Source: an uncultured Planctomycetaceae bacterium | GTDB taxonomy: Bacteria; Planctomycetota; Planctomycetia; Planctomycetales; Planctomycetaceae | Direction of reading: 5' to 3' | DNA: 55,317 nt | Assembly: GCA_903896675.1 (NCBI GenBank) | Contig: CAITYU010000215.1 | Span: 1 to 55,317 of the forward strand | Shown: one piece after another, positions 40,116-50,900 of the stretch | Layout of the letters: every line of letters begins with the position of its first letter | Numbering within the stretch: the stretch's first letter is position 1 | Made by a program: the position numbers and the translations under genes | The notes under the pieces: generated by a model | Seen by the model: the letters and a program-made list of their open reading frames with translations, nothing else | The model's database searches: none | What the model was told of the DNA's origin: nothing

Positions 40116-41750
40116 ATGGACGAACTGATGCACGAGTGCGGCGTTGCGGCCGTGTACCACCTGAACAACGCCGGACTCAGTCCGCTCATCCCGCGACTGA
40201 AACGCCCGGATCGCACCGTTGTCGATCCGGCCACCGAAGACCCGCAGACCGTCCGCAACCGCACATCCAGACTGGTGCCCGGAATGCTGCTGGACATGCA
40301 GAACCGCGGCCAGCTGGCAGCCGGCATCACCAGCTTCAACTCCGGACGCCTGCAACTGCTGCATACGCATAAGGATGTCGGAGGTGTGGCTGAGGTGTTC
40401 AGCATGAATCACGAAGACCGCTACCGACTGCTGATGGCCGAACACGCCGGCCAGGCAGCCATCGGACATGTGCGATATGCCACCTGCGGCAAGGATGATC
40501 CCAGCTACGCCCAGCCCTTCGAACGACAGCACATCGCACGCTCCAAATGGTTCAGCTTCGCCTTCAACGGACAGCTGGCCAATTACATGGAGCTGCGTGA
40601 TGAAATCCTGCAGACCACCGATTTTCACCTGACCCGACAGACTGACACCGAAGTTCTGCATCACCTGATCTCACACGAACTGTCAGGCAACCCCGAAATC
40701 ACTCCCGTCCAGCTGCTGCAGACGCTGCACAAAAAAGTTGATGGTTCCTGGAACATCGTTTTTCTGAACGCTCGCGGCCGGATGTTTGCTTCGCGTGACC
40801 CTCTGGGCATGCGTCCCCTCTGCTACGCTCACGAAGGAGCCCTGTTTGCGGCCGCCAGCGAAAGCGTGGCACTCACGCACCTCGGTTTCTCTGAAAACAG
40901 CATTCACAATGTGGAGCCTGGCCACGTCGTAGTCGTGGACGGACAGTCGGTTCACGTACACAAATACGCTGAAAGCCCCCGCAAGGCGCACTGTTTCTTC
41001 GAATGGATCTACTTCGCCAATGCCGGCAGCACCTTTGACAATGCCGGTGTGTACCTGTCACGCAAACGCCTCGGTGAAGAACTGGCCAAACGCGAAACCC
41101 TGCCAATCGGTGATGACGTCATCGTGGTGCCCGTACCCGACACGGCCAAGGCAGCGGCGGACAGCATGGCCTTTCAACTGAAGGTCCCGTCACTCGAAGG
41201 ACTGATCCGCAATCGTTACATCGGCCGCACGTTCATCGAAGGCAACAATCGCGCCGACAAAGTGCGAATGAAATACACTCCGCTGCCGGAAATCATGGAA
41301 GGCAAGCGAGTCCTGCTGGTGGATGATTCGATCGTGCGAGCCACCACACTGCGCGAACTCCTGGCACTGCTGAAGGCTCGCGGCAAAGCCAGCGAAATCC
41401 ACGTCCGAATCGCCTGCCCGCCCATCATTGCCCCCTGCTTCTACGGCATCGACATGTCGACCGTCAGCGAGCTGTTCGCACCCGGGTTCATGCAGGGCCC
41501 GGTCATCACTGCCGAAGAAGAACTGGCGATGGCTCGGTTCATCGGAGCCGACAGTCTGCACTACCTGCCCGTCGAGGCACTCTCGTCCTGTGTGGGACTG
41601 CCCGCTGAATCTCTGTGCCGCGCCTGCGTCAACGGCGTCTACCCGACTCCGGCAGGTGAGGCCCTGTACCAGAAAGCACTGCAGCAATGTGGCAAGTCCG
41701 GCTCCGACTGCCGCACTGATGCAGCGCCACAGCAGCGAATCTTCCGCTGA
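40116..41750 (+). CDS. purF: Amidophosphoribosyltransferase PurF with an N-terminal insertion
   Basis: 544 aa from ATG 40116 ([16 protein letters not shown]); ATG 40128 is a near alternative and both give a short propeptide before the nucleophile Cys (C8 or C4). The longer frame from 39996 is not supported. The Ntn-hydrolase glutaminase domain has [13 protein letters not shown] and [10 protein letters not shown]; the PRTase domain has [14 protein letters not shown]. Cys residues in [26 protein letters not shown] and LCRACVNG suggest the 4Fe-4S site seen in Bacillus-type PurF. The first committed purine step makes phosphoribosylamine from PRPP and glutamine. About 35 residues ([20 protein letters not shown] region) are inserted between the first strand and [14 protein letters not shown], where relatives have a short loop ending in LQHRGQ. 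Confidence 0.93.
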   Translation: MDELMHECGVAAVYHLNNAGLSPLIPRLKRPDRTVVDPATEDPQTVRNRTSRLVPGMLLDMQNRGQLAAGITSFNSGRLQLLHTHKDVGGVAEVFSMNHEDRYRLLMAEHAGQAAIGHVRYATCGKDDPSYAQPFERQHIARSKWFSFAFNGQLANYMELRDEILQTTDFHLTRQTDTEVLHHLISHELSGNPEITPVQLLQTLHKKVDGSWNIVFLNARGRMFASRDPLGMRPLCYAHEGALFAAASESVALTHLGFSENSIHNVEPGHVVVVDGQSVHVHKYAESPRKAHCFFEWIYFANAGSTFDNAGVYLSRKRLGEELAKRETLPIGDDVIVVPVPDTAKAAADSMAFQLKVPSLEGLIRNRYIGRTFIEGNNRADKVRMKYTPLPEIMEGKRVLLVDDSIVRATTLRELLALLKARGKASEIHVRIACPPIIAPCFYGIDMSTVSELFAPGFMQGPVITAEEELAMARFIGADSLHYLPVEALSSCVGLPAESLCRACVNGVYPTPAGEALYQKALQQCGKSGSDCRTDAAPQQRIFR

Positions 41751-41762
41751 CGTCACTCGCAC

Positions 41763-42455
41763 ATGGACTACGACCGCCTGAGAAAGGAAATCGCCTTCGC
41801 TGCGGCCAGACTCCTGGCCTGCCACCAGTGCAGCACCTACCCGCAGGCACGCTGGACCGCTGCCCGCGCAATCACACGCAGCCACCTGCCACCGGAATCC
41901 CTGCCCACAGATCTCGAAATTCGCATGGCACTTGATCAGCAGGTGGCAGCCGACAGCCGACTGCACGCTGCTGATCAGTCACGCCCCGATCAGCGCTGGC
42001 AGTATTTCCTGTCGCTCCTGCTGCCCCTCGAAAAAGTCGTTCAGGACCGAAATTCACATCCTGAAGGCGACGTCCTGTATCACAGCCTGCAGGTTTTTGA
42101 ACTGGCACGCGAACGCTGCCCGTGGGACGAAGACCTGCTGCTGGCCGCTCTGCTGCACGATGTCGGCAAAGGCATTGACCCACGTGATCATGTGAATGCA
42201 GGATTGGCTGTCCTGCGAGGTCGAGTGTCTGAACGAGTGCTGTGGCTGATCGAAAATCATGGACTGGCACAGCGAGTCCTTGATGGGACGGCCGGGGCTC
42301 GTGCCCGCCGCCGGCTGGGTACTGCCGACGATGCCGAAGCCCTCGATCTGCTGGCAGCCTGCGACCGCGCAGGCCGACTGCCGGGACGCCACGTTTGCTC
42401 GCCCGAAGACGCCCTCCGGTTCCTGCAGGACCTCGAAACGGAAAACTCAGACTGA
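41763..42455 (+). CDS. HD-domain phosphohydrolase-like protein downstream of purF
   Basis: 230 aa. The HD metal site is H107 (YHSLQVF), H132-D133 (LLHDVGKG) and a C-terminal His/Asp (ENHG, AACDRAG). A helical N-terminal half of about 100 residues holds no named motif. HD proteins hydrolyse nucleotides, phosphodiesters or tRNA ends; this one resembles the CCA-adding-enzyme/tRNA-processing type in ...HDVGKGIDP but lacks a nucleotidyltransferase domain. It starts 12 bases after purF and is likely co-transcribed. Its last 9 bases overlap the convergent rodA gene. Confidence 0.85.
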   Translation: MDYDRLRKEIAFAAARLLACHQCSTYPQARWTAARAITRSHLPPESLPTDLEIRMALDQQVAADSRLHAADQSRPDQRWQYFLSLLLPLEKVVQDRNSHPEGDVLYHSLQVFELARERCPWDEDLLLAALLHDVGKGIDPRDHVNAGLAVLRGRVSERVLWLIENHGLAQRVLDGTAGARARRRLGTADDAEALDLLAACDRAGRLPGRHVCSPEDALRFLQDLETENSD

Positions 42456-43574
42456 GACCGCTGTAAATCGAATCGCCGTCGCTTCCCACGTGCCGTGCAC
42501 CCGAATATTCACCAGCAGACCGATCGCAGCATACGTTGACAACAGACTGCTGCCACCATAACTGCACAGTGGCAGCGGTGTCCCTGTAATGGGCAGCAGG
42601 CCCACCGTCATTGCCGTGTTCAGTACCACCTGCACACCGATCAGCGTTGTAATTCCCACAGCCGTCAGACGTGCCCATGGTTCCTGAGCCCCCGCGGCAA
42701 TTCCAAAACCCGACCAGATCAGAACCGCATACAACAGCAGCACCAGTCCGCAGCCCGCCAGACCAAATCGCTCGCCGATCATCACGAAGATGAAGTCAGT
42801 CCTCGACGCCGGCAACTGCCACGCCGCCGGATCATCCACCAGCGACTGCGGCCTCAGCCAACTGCCCTGCAATCCACCCAGCGCCAGTACCTGCTTCGAC
42901 TGATGCAGGTGAAATCCGTCACCGGTCGGAGCCGTGCCACCATCGCGCTGCACCATCACGGATACAATCCGCGACCGCTGCTCAGCCGACATCTGCTGCC
43001 ACAACAGCGGCAGGCTGATCAGCATCAGCAGTCCGGCCACTGACAGATGCGACAGTCGCGTCCCGGCTGCGTACAGCATGCAACCCAGCACCGGCACAAA
43101 CAACAACGCTGTATCCAGGTCAGGCTCGCGAATGATCAGCAGCATCGGCAGCAGCGTCAGCAATGCCGGCATCAGCAGTCCACGCACCGTTGTCTGACTG
43201 CTGCGATGCATCAGCCACGCTGACAGTGCCATAATAAATGCCAGTCGCGCCGGTTCACTGGCCTGCAGATCAAACAGCCCCAGCGGTATCCAGCGCCGCG
43301 CACCGTTGATCGGCGGCATAAACAGTGTCACCAGCAGCAGCAGCAGACTGACAGCATACGCCGGATAACTCCACAATCGCAGCAATCGCCACGGCGCCCA
43401 TGCAACGAGGCACATCACCGGAAGTGCCAGCAGCAGCCAGATCAGCTGACGCTCTACCAGCTGAGTCCTGCCATACAGCTCGTCAGCACGCAGAAGCCCC
43501 GCCAAACCCGCCAACGTCAGCAGCAGACAGGCCAGCACCAGCAGCCACGGTACCCTCCCTGGCTCCCGAAACAT
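42447..43574 (-). CDS. rodA: RodA/FtsW-family SEDS peptidoglycan polymerase
   Basis: 375 aa from ATG 43574, with a G-rich ribosome-binding region upstream; the open frame continues to 43688 but the added residues are polar and unlike the family. It has about ten membrane helices with SEDS landmarks: INGARRWIPLGLFDLQASEPARL, the proposed catalytic aspartate in EPDLDTALLF, GERFGLAG, and GTPLPLCSYGGSSLL near the end. Length and sequence suit RodA, which polymerises glycan chains with a class B PBP during elongation. No mreBCD, pbp2 or mrdA gene is present here. Several planctomycetes make a thin peptidoglycan layer and lack parts of the division machinery, so the partner is of interest. It overlaps the HD gene tail-to-tail by 9 bases. 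Confidence 0.92.
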   Translation of the reverse strand: MFREPGRVPWLLVLACLLLTLAGLAGLLRADELYGRTQLVERQLIWLLLALPVMCLVAWAPWRLLRLWSYPAYAVSLLLLLVTLFMPPINGARRWIPLGLFDLQASEPARLAFIMALSAWLMHRSSQTTVRGLLMPALLTLLPMLLIIREPDLDTALLFVPVLGCMLYAAGTRLSHLSVAGLLMLISLPLLWQQMSAEQRSRIVSVMVQRDGGTAPTGDGFHLHQSKQVLALGGLQGSWLRPQSLVDDPAAWQLPASRTDFIFVMIGERFGLAGCGLVLLLYAVLIWSGFGIAAGAQEPWARLTAVGITTLIGVQVVLNTAMTVGLLPITGTPLPLCSYGGSSLLSTYAAIGLLVNIRVHGTWEATAIRFTAVSV

Positions 43575-43688
43575 GCTCCAAATCCCCCCCACCCGTAAAC
43601 CACGATCAGGAATCGCCTCGTCATTACAGAGCACGCAGCATACCGTGCGGCACCAGCAGCGTGCCAGATCAGTCCCTGCCACCCACAC

Positions 43689-46600
43689 TCAGCGACTCAT
43701 CCGCGCCCCGGGAAAGACCAGTTCATTGAATCGATCCACCGGCTCGTTCGCGGTCCACGCAATCCCCCGCAACAGCAGCACCCGAAACAGCGGATCGTCA
43801 AAAGTCCAGTTGTAATGGCCCGGAATACTCACAAACACACGACCCGGCTGATGATCTCGCACCCACATCTGCGGCGTCAACATGCCGTCCTCCACACTGG
43901 TCGCCAGCAATGTCACTGCACCCGGATCTCCCGTCAGTTTCCAGTAGCTTTCGTCATACAACTGCAGCCGCTGATAATTGCGTACAATCGGGTGTTCCTG
44001 ATTATGAATATCCAGAGTCAGTGGACCGTGCCGGAACGCAATCCGACCACCCCACGAAGCCATCCCGATCCGCTTCGCAAAATCCGCGACTTTGTCATTT
44101 CCGTTCACCGCCCAGTGAATATACACCGCTCCGCCACCGCGCTTCAGAAACGCATCCATCTGCTGCGGACGGCGATCCGCAAAACTGCCTTTCTGAAAGA
44201 ACACCAGGATGTCGGCGGTTGCCAGCAGCTCGTCGTCCGGAAACTCGCGCACCACCCGCACGTCCACAGCCTCGGCCGAACTCAGAAGTTCGTGCCATGC
44301 TGTCCGCCACGCCGGATAATCATGTTCCCCCGGACCGTGATCCTTCACGCCGTCCACCAGCACCAGCCGCAGAGGCCGCAGCGGACGCAGCTCGTCCGGA
44401 CCACGACTGCCCGCCAGCGCCGCAGCCACCTCGGACTGCGTTCGCAGAGGCGGAGCAGGCAAAGGAGATTCCAGCGGCATTCGCGGCGCCGCAGTCAGCA
44501 GATACGTCAGCAGGTCACGCAGATCTCCGGCACTCAGCTTCTCCACAATCCCCTGAGGCATCACGGAGGTCGTCGCCGGCTGCATCTGCTCAATCTCCTC
44601 AGCCCGCAGCTCCGTCTGCCGCCCCTGCGCATCTCCCAGCAGCAGGCGGTCACCGCGAGTCTGCAGCACACCGGTCAACACCCGGCCGTCCTTCAAAACC
44701 ACTGTCTGACCCACATAATCCGGATTGATTGCAAACCCCGGATTCTTCAGGTCCCGCAGTACCGACCCATAGTCGCGGTGAATCAGATTGCCCAGATCCG
44801 GCCCGATCGTCGCACCCCGTCCCTGCATCGCATGGCAGCGATAGCATCCGGCCGCATCACTGTGAAAGACACGCCGGCCACGCCCCCAGCTGCCACCCTC
44901 CAGCTCCGCCGCAACCGTTGCCGGCTCCTCAATTACACCCGCTGAAGATTGCTCAGAAACCCACGGCAGCACAAATCGATGCAGCGGGAACGGACGGGCC
45001 TGCGAATCCTCGTTCGTGTGCCAAACAGCCGTCAGCTCCGGCACTCCGCTGCCCGGACCAAGGCCGATCTGCAGATCAATCAGCTCAGACACATCAGCCG
45101 GAGCCGAAAATATTCCCAGCCAGTGTTCGCCGGCATGCTGCCCCTGAACTTCCAGCCGTCGCCCCGCCACTTCAGCAGTCAGCTCCAGCGGTCGATTTGC
45201 CCTGAAAGTCACCACCCCTGTCTCTGCCGGCCACTCATAGTCCAGTTGCGTTCCAGGCTGCACCGCCGGACGCAGCAGACTCCGCAGATCCAGCTTTGTC
45301 CGCAGTCGCAGACCCCCGCCAGCACTCAACTCCTGCCACAAAATATCGTGCGTCTGCGAACCGGCCGTCAGTTGCCGTGAAACCGACAGATCCACGTGCG
45401 GAAGCCACCGCGAGGCCGCATCAGTCCCAACTGCACTCTCCGTCAATACCTGCAGCCCATGCGGCTGTAACTCCAGATCCACCTGCGGATGCTGTGCTGG
45501 CAGGACACCCGCGTCCGCACCGGATGCACTGGCCGCAGACCACGGCAGCGTAACCGCATACGTCGCACGCTGCGGCAGCGGTTCCGTGTTCAGCAGCACT
45601 GTGCGACGATCGGCCGACAACGCGGCTGATCCCACCGGCAGTCGAAACCGTGGTCGCAACTGCTGTGCACGCACCACTGCGTACGGCGGCACCAGAGTCT
45701 CAAAGCGATCACCCGCCCGCACATGCTCGCCATATTCCACACGCACCCGCTCCGCAAGGCCTGCCAGCAGACCGGGATCCACCGGACGATCAAAGGCAAT
45801 TCTCAGTTCACGAGCACCTTCGGGCCAGGCCAGCAGCGGCTGCGGCTGCTCAGTGCCCACATAACGCACTCGAAACAGACGGCCCATTCCCGTCGGACCT
45901 GTGCCCCAGTCCGGAGGCCCGCTGTGACAGGCCACCAGCAGATCACCCGCCGGCGACACACACACATCCACTGTCAGCATCTGCAGACACGCAATCAGCG
46001 TTGCAGCGGCAACATAACCGGAGCCTGTATGAATCAGCTGAGTCCTCCAGATCTTGCCCCGCGATTCACCCGCCACCAGCGCCTGACCACGCCACGCCGC
46101 CGGACCAAATACCGCACCACCGTTCACAGGCTCGTTGAAAACCATCCCGCACGTCGACTGATGCTGCGGCCCGAAATCAAACGTCGAGGGCTCATCAATC
46201 ACACCCGGATTGTGCTGCGGATGCCGCGGTGGAAAACCGAAGTGCTGCCGCCCCGAAGCATTCACCCGCCCCGCAGCCGCAGCCAGACGAATGTGCAGCA
46301 GCTCGTCCAGCGGATTACCGTTCGAAAGCCACGTGGCACCCTCCTGATCCGTGCAGAACAAATCACCCCGCGCGTTGAAGGCAAAGGCAATCGGAAATCG
46401 TACGCCCGTGCAGATCGTCTCACGACGACTGAAATCCGCAGACACCCTCTGCACCGTACCACGCACGCTGTTGATGTCATACGCCGCTTTACCACTCTCA
46501 TCAATCAGCCACGCATTCGCGAAATCTGCTGTCCCCAGCCCAAAATACAGACTGCCGTCAGGCCCCAGGGCCAGTCCCGTGGCATCGACATTCTGAGCAA

Positions 46601-47855
46601 TCTCCTGCCAGCCCGTCGCCACCACGATCTCTTTGTCCGCCTGGTCGTCACCATCCGCGTCCGCCAGCAGTACCACTTTGCCCTTCGCAGCCACAAATAC
46701 ACCACTGCCATGAGCATAACCCGGCGGTGTCAGCAGCATCCCGATCGGTCCCCGCAGACTGCCGGAATTGCGGTAAAACACCCGCACCTCATCCTCCAGC
46801 CCATCACCGTCCGAGTCCCGCAGCAGGTGAATATCGCCGTTGTATCCCAGAGTCACCAGCACGCCGTCGTGTCGATAACGCACGTTGTTCAGATTGGTCA
46901 GTGACACCGGCAGCTCCGCCAGTGCAAATCCCGGAGCCAGCAACTGCACCGGAGGCGGATTTTCAGCCAGCACCAGTGCTTCACCGACCGTCAGCGTCTG
47001 CGGTACGGTCGCCGGCAAAGCCGCCGCCAGATTCGCATGCCGCGACTGCAGCCACGCGCGCACCGCCTGCTGCTCCTCAACAGATAACACGCGGTCATAC
47101 AACAGCACTTCCGCAATGTCCCCCGCCAGACTGCCACGCACCTGCTGAGCACCCGGACCATTGGTGTAGAACCGAGCCCCCAGGGTCAGCTCGTCCAGCG
47201 ACAGCAGCCCCTTCCGACAGGGCCTTGCCCCCTCAGCGCGACCGTCCACAGTCAGCCGCACTGCACCCGCCATCGCATCCACAGCCACCTCAAACACCCG
47301 CAACTGACCAAAAGGCTGCTTCGAATTCAGCAGGTCCACTGCACCACCAAATCCCTGCCCCTCCACATTCAGCTGATCGAGCGATCCGCTCGGACCCGGC
47401 CCCAGATCCACTGTCAGACCCGTCTCGTAATCCCGCCGGTCTGCGGCATTCGCTGCAAACAACCCCCGAAAATCACCTGCATTCGCATGCGGCGCAGCGA
47501 CGATGAACAATGTGACAGACTCGGCCGACAGCCCCGTTCCCACTGCCCGCAGATTGTCGTCCGCACCATCAAATCTCAGTACCCAGCCGTCTCCGGCCTG
47601 CACAACCCGAGGTTGCTGCTGCTGGTTGCTCTGCCCGAAACTCACAGTACCGCTGACCACGCTGGGAAGCTGCGACACTGCCGAATCCGCCTGCCACGCA
47701 GCAGACCGAGCTGCCTCACCGACATCCAGCCGCAGTTGCAGACCCGCAGTCACAGGCGGACCTGTCACTTCGGTCGCTGCTGCTCTCTCGCAGCAGTAAA
47801 CACAGCACAGACAAATGAAAAACAGTGCAGACAGATCCCGATTTTCTGCTCTCAC
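43689..47855 (-). CDS. Giant secreted PVC-type CxxCH haem protein with LamG and ThuA domains
   Basis: 1388 aa from a GTG start at 47855 (GAGGG 8 bases upstream, signal LSALFFICLCCVYC); the open frame runs to ATG 48038 but that would overlap the upstream gene by 56 bases. Order of domains: LamG/concanavalin-like N-terminus (about 30-260, LRFDGADDNL... LYDRVLSVEEQQAVRAWL); a propeller-like sugar-dehydrogenase region (LRDSDGDGLEDEV, GLALGPDGSLYFGLG); a beta-rich middle; a haem domain with C1004-YR-C-H1008 (HSDAAGCYRCHAMQGRGATIGPDL); and a ThuA-like glutamine-amidotransferase-fold domain at the C-terminus (LRLVLVDGVKDHGPGEHDY, then FQKGSFADRR). Such proteins are typical of planctomycetes and probably oxidise sugars outside the cytoplasm. 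It follows a larger relative by 127 bases. Confidence 0.88.
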   Translation of the reverse strand: MRAENRDLSALFFICLCCVYCCERAAATEVTGPPVTAGLQLRLDVGEAARSAAWQADSAVSQLPSVVSGTVSFGQSNQQQQPRVVQAGDGWVLRFDGADDNLRAVGTGLSAESVTLFIVAAPHANAGDFRGLFAANAADRRDYETGLTVDLGPGPSGSLDQLNVEGQGFGGAVDLLNSKQPFGQLRVFEVAVDAMAGAVRLTVDGRAEGARPCRKGLLSLDELTLGARFYTNGPGAQQVRGSLAGDIAEVLLYDRVLSVEEQQAVRAWLQSRHANLAAALPATVPQTLTVGEALVLAENPPPVQLLAPGFALAELPVSLTNLNNVRYRHDGVLVTLGYNGDIHLLRDSDGDGLEDEVRVFYRNSGSLRGPIGMLLTPPGYAHGSGVFVAAKGKVVLLADADGDDQADKEIVVATGWQEIAQNVDATGLALGPDGSLYFGLGTADFANAWLIDESGKAAYDINSVRGTVQRVSADFSRRETICTGVRFPIAFAFNARGDLFCTDQEGATWLSNGNPLDELLHIRLAAAAGRVNASGRQHFGFPPRHPQHNPGVIDEPSTFDFGPQHQSTCGMVFNEPVNGGAVFGPAAWRGQALVAGESRGKIWRTQLIHTGSGYVAAATLIACLQMLTVDVCVSPAGDLLVACHSGPPDWGTGPTGMGRLFRVRYVGTEQPQPLLAWPEGARELRIAFDRPVDPGLLAGLAERVRVEYGEHVRAGDRFETLVPPYAVVRAQQLRPRFRLPVGSAALSADRRTVLLNTEPLPQRATYAVTLPWSAASASGADAGVLPAQHPQVDLELQPHGLQVLTESAVGTDAASRWLPHVDLSVSRQLTAGSQTHDILWQELSAGGGLRLRTKLDLRSLLRPAVQPGTQLDYEWPAETGVVTFRANRPLELTAEVAGRRLEVQGQHAGEHWLGIFSAPADVSELIDLQIGLGPGSGVPELTAVWHTNEDSQARPFPLHRFVLPWVSEQSSAGVIEEPATVAAELEGGSWGRGRRVFHSDAAGCYRCHAMQGRGATIGPDLGNLIHRDYGSVLRDLKNPGFAINPDYVGQTVVLKDGRVLTGVLQTRGDRLLLGDAQGRQTELRAEEIEQMQPATTSVMPQGIVEKLSAGDLRDLLTYLLTAAPRMPLESPLPAPPLRTQSEVAAALAGSRGPDELRPLRPLRLVLVDGVKDHGPGEHDYPAWRTAWHELLSSAEAVDVRVVREFPDDELLATADILVFFQKGSFADRRPQQMDAFLKRGGGAVYIHWAVNGNDKVADFAKRIGMASWGGRIAFRHGPLTLDIHNQEHPIVRNYQRLQLYDESYWKLTGDPGAVTLLATSVEDGMLTPQMWVRDHQPGRVFVSIPGHYNWTFDDPLFRVLLLRGIAWTANEPVDRFNELVFPGARMSR

Positions 47856-47982
47856 AGCACCAGCCCTCAAAAACACACTGCTGCCTTGTTGACTCAGGTG
47901 CCGCCTGAGAGCCCCAAACCGACTTTCGTTCCACGCGCGCAGGGCCCGCACAGGATTCTGTCCCGGCGGTCGCCGCGATTGA

Positions 47983-50900
47983 CTACTGCCGCACTGCCGG
48001 AGCCGACTCAGACGGCACCAGACGCACATAATCCACACCCACCATGTGATTCTTCACCGCCGCCGGATTGCTGCCCACAATCTCCACGATCAGACGATGA
48101 GCCCCCTCCGTCAGTTGCACTCCCCGATACGTCAGCACACCAGTCGTGATAACCTCAGGCGTATTGAACAGATCCAGTTGAGGATCCAGAACCACCTGAT
48201 CCAACTGCAGTCGGACGACTCCATAATCTCGCGCCTTCGTCAGCACTATCTCCACATCGTACAGACCAGCCGCTGCCGCCCGCACTTCCAGTCCCAATCG
48301 GTCACCCGGCTTCGCCCCCGTCCACCACAGATGATCACTGCCACTCCAGCGATCCGCCGCAAAACCACCCATCGGCTGACTCACGGCGTTGCCACCGGTC
48401 TTCTCCACAATCTTCAGTGCCTCGCCCTCCTGAGCCCCCGGCACCTTCTTCGTCTGCGGATCCAGTGGAGCTTTGGGGCCGGACAAAGCCACCTGAGTCG
48501 GACTGGCCAGATACGCGATCAGATCCCGCACCTCGTCCTTCGTCAGCGAATCCAGTTGCCGCTCAGGCATCATCGAAATATTCGACAGACTGCGCTCCTC
48601 AATCTCTGCCTTCGGCACCACCACCGCATCATTGATCGTCTGAATCGTTAAGGCACTGTCCGTCTCCTTTCGCAGCAGACCCTGCACCACACGACCATCT
48701 GCCAGTGCCAGCACCGTCACCTGGTAATCCCGGCCGACCACCGCACTGGGGTCCAGAATGTTCTCAAGTATGTAGTCCAGATTGGCTCGATTGGAACCGG
48801 TAATGTCCGGTCCGATCTCGCCACCCGTACCAAACAACCTGTGACAGTTCTGACAGGTCTTTGCAAACACACGGCGACCATTGCCCGCACTGGCCTTCGC
48901 CAGCACTCGCGGACCCAGTTGCTTTTTCCAGTCTGCCAGCTGCGCCTGACGATCGGCCGCGGCCTCCCGAATCTCACCCCAGTGCTGCTTCAGCAGATCA
49001 TTCAGTTCCGCATTGCCGAATGCCAGAATCTGTCGCACGTGATAAGCATGCAGATCACCGGATGGCACCTGACCGGCACCAATCGCCTGCAGCAGCAGTT
49101 TTGTCCATGCCGGTCGTGCCACCAGCGTTCCAATCACGTCGGCTTTCGCGGCGAGGGGCAGTTGGGCATAGCGCTGCAGCAGGATCTGCGGAGTCTGATC
49201 GCTGCCAATCGCCGCCAGCGCTCGAATCGCCGGCCCCTGCAGGTCCGCCTGATCCAGCACAGCGGCACTCAGAAACACATCGGCCGACTCCCGATCCTGA
49301 CCACGCACCAGCACATCCAGTGCCCGCCGTCGCCGCGCTGGCTCAGCCCGCTCATCCCCCAGCAGGCGACGCAGCACGGAAAACACCCGCTGATCACCGA
49401 ACAGCACCGCCACCTGATCCGCACGATCCCGCACCTCCTGCTGATCACTCTTCTGCAACACCTCGTAGGCAGACTTCCATTCCTGCGGCATCGCAAGGCC
49501 CACACGCCCCTCAAACGACGCCAGCATCTCCTCCAGAATCAGCGACTGCTCGCCCGCCGTTCGCACTCGACCCAGCAGCTCCACCACCGCAGGCAGCGAC
49601 TTCGCTTCGGCCGCAGCACGCCGAATGATGAATCGACGCAGCTTCTCGATCTTCGTCTGCTCTGCAATCCGCAGTGCCACAGCCGGATCATCCGCCACCA
49701 CAGGCTCAATCCCGTACCACAGCAGCAGCGGAAGATTGTGATCGCCCGCGTCCTCCTCATGCAGCGACAGAGCAGCAGCAATCGGTCCGCGTGACTGCAG
49801 CGGCAGACGCTGCAGCGCGGAACACAGATACAGACGCACCACAGCCGAGGGATCCTCGCCAGCCAGCTTCGCCAGCATCTGCAGGACCGCCTCATCCGCC
49901 TGCTGATCCTCCAGCTCCAGTTGAATCGCCCAGCCACGAATCCACGCTTCACTGTCACCCAGCAGTTGCAGGGTCTGCTGCGACGTCAGACCCCGTGATG
50001 CATGCACCGACCACAGAAATCGCAGCCGCTGTTCAACCGGACGACTGCCGTCAACCGCAGCCGACCACAGTCGCGCATGCAGCAGATCCGAACAGCCACG
50101 CTCCATCAGTTGCCGACGAGCCATCCGGGTGTGCCACTCATTGCGATGCTCATGCGCCGCAAACAACTGCTGCTCATCCCACCTGGAAGCATCCACCGTC
50201 ACCCGCGCCGGCTGTCCATACACAATCCGATAAATCCGACCGCTGCTGCGATCCCAGATCTCCGGATTTGTTCGATGACACGCATTTTTGTCATACCAGT
50301 CCAGCAGATACACCGTGCCGTCCGGACCATACCGCAGATTGATGCCACGGAAGTAATGATCGTTCGCCAGCAGCAGGTCCCGACCATGCTGACCCACCCA
50401 CGCTGAAGTCCCCGCGACAGGCTGCAGTATGTCACAATTCACCCGATTCCCATGCACATTGTTGAAGAAAATCTGATTGCGATACTGCTCAGGCCAGTTG
50501 TCACCCAGATAGATCATCGCACCACAATGAGCATGTCCGCCGCCGGCATCCAGAGTCCCGCCAGCCGCCTTCGGCTCCTGACCCCACCACGCATGATCCT
50601 CTATGCTGCCGACATAATGCGCATGATCCGCAATCGTCCGAATGTCCTCGTAGGTATACGGATTGAAGTGCTGCCCACCCTGGCGGTGATAGCGTGCTCC
50701 CTGGATCACATGCCACAGATGCGGAATCACACACGCCGTAATAAACGCCTGACCACGATCATTGAAGTCCACCCCCCACGGATTGCTGGTCCCGTTCATG
50801 AACGCCTCAAAGACGTCCTTCTGCGGATGATAACGCCAGACCGCCGCGTTCAACGGCAGTCGCTGCTCGTCAGACGCACCCGGACGGCCAACCTTTGAAT

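Noticed and set aside
43815-46904. Plus-strand frames of 376 and 393 aa
   Set aside because: They are antisense to the CxxCH/ThuA protein and show Arg/His/Gln-rich composition with no recognisable family.
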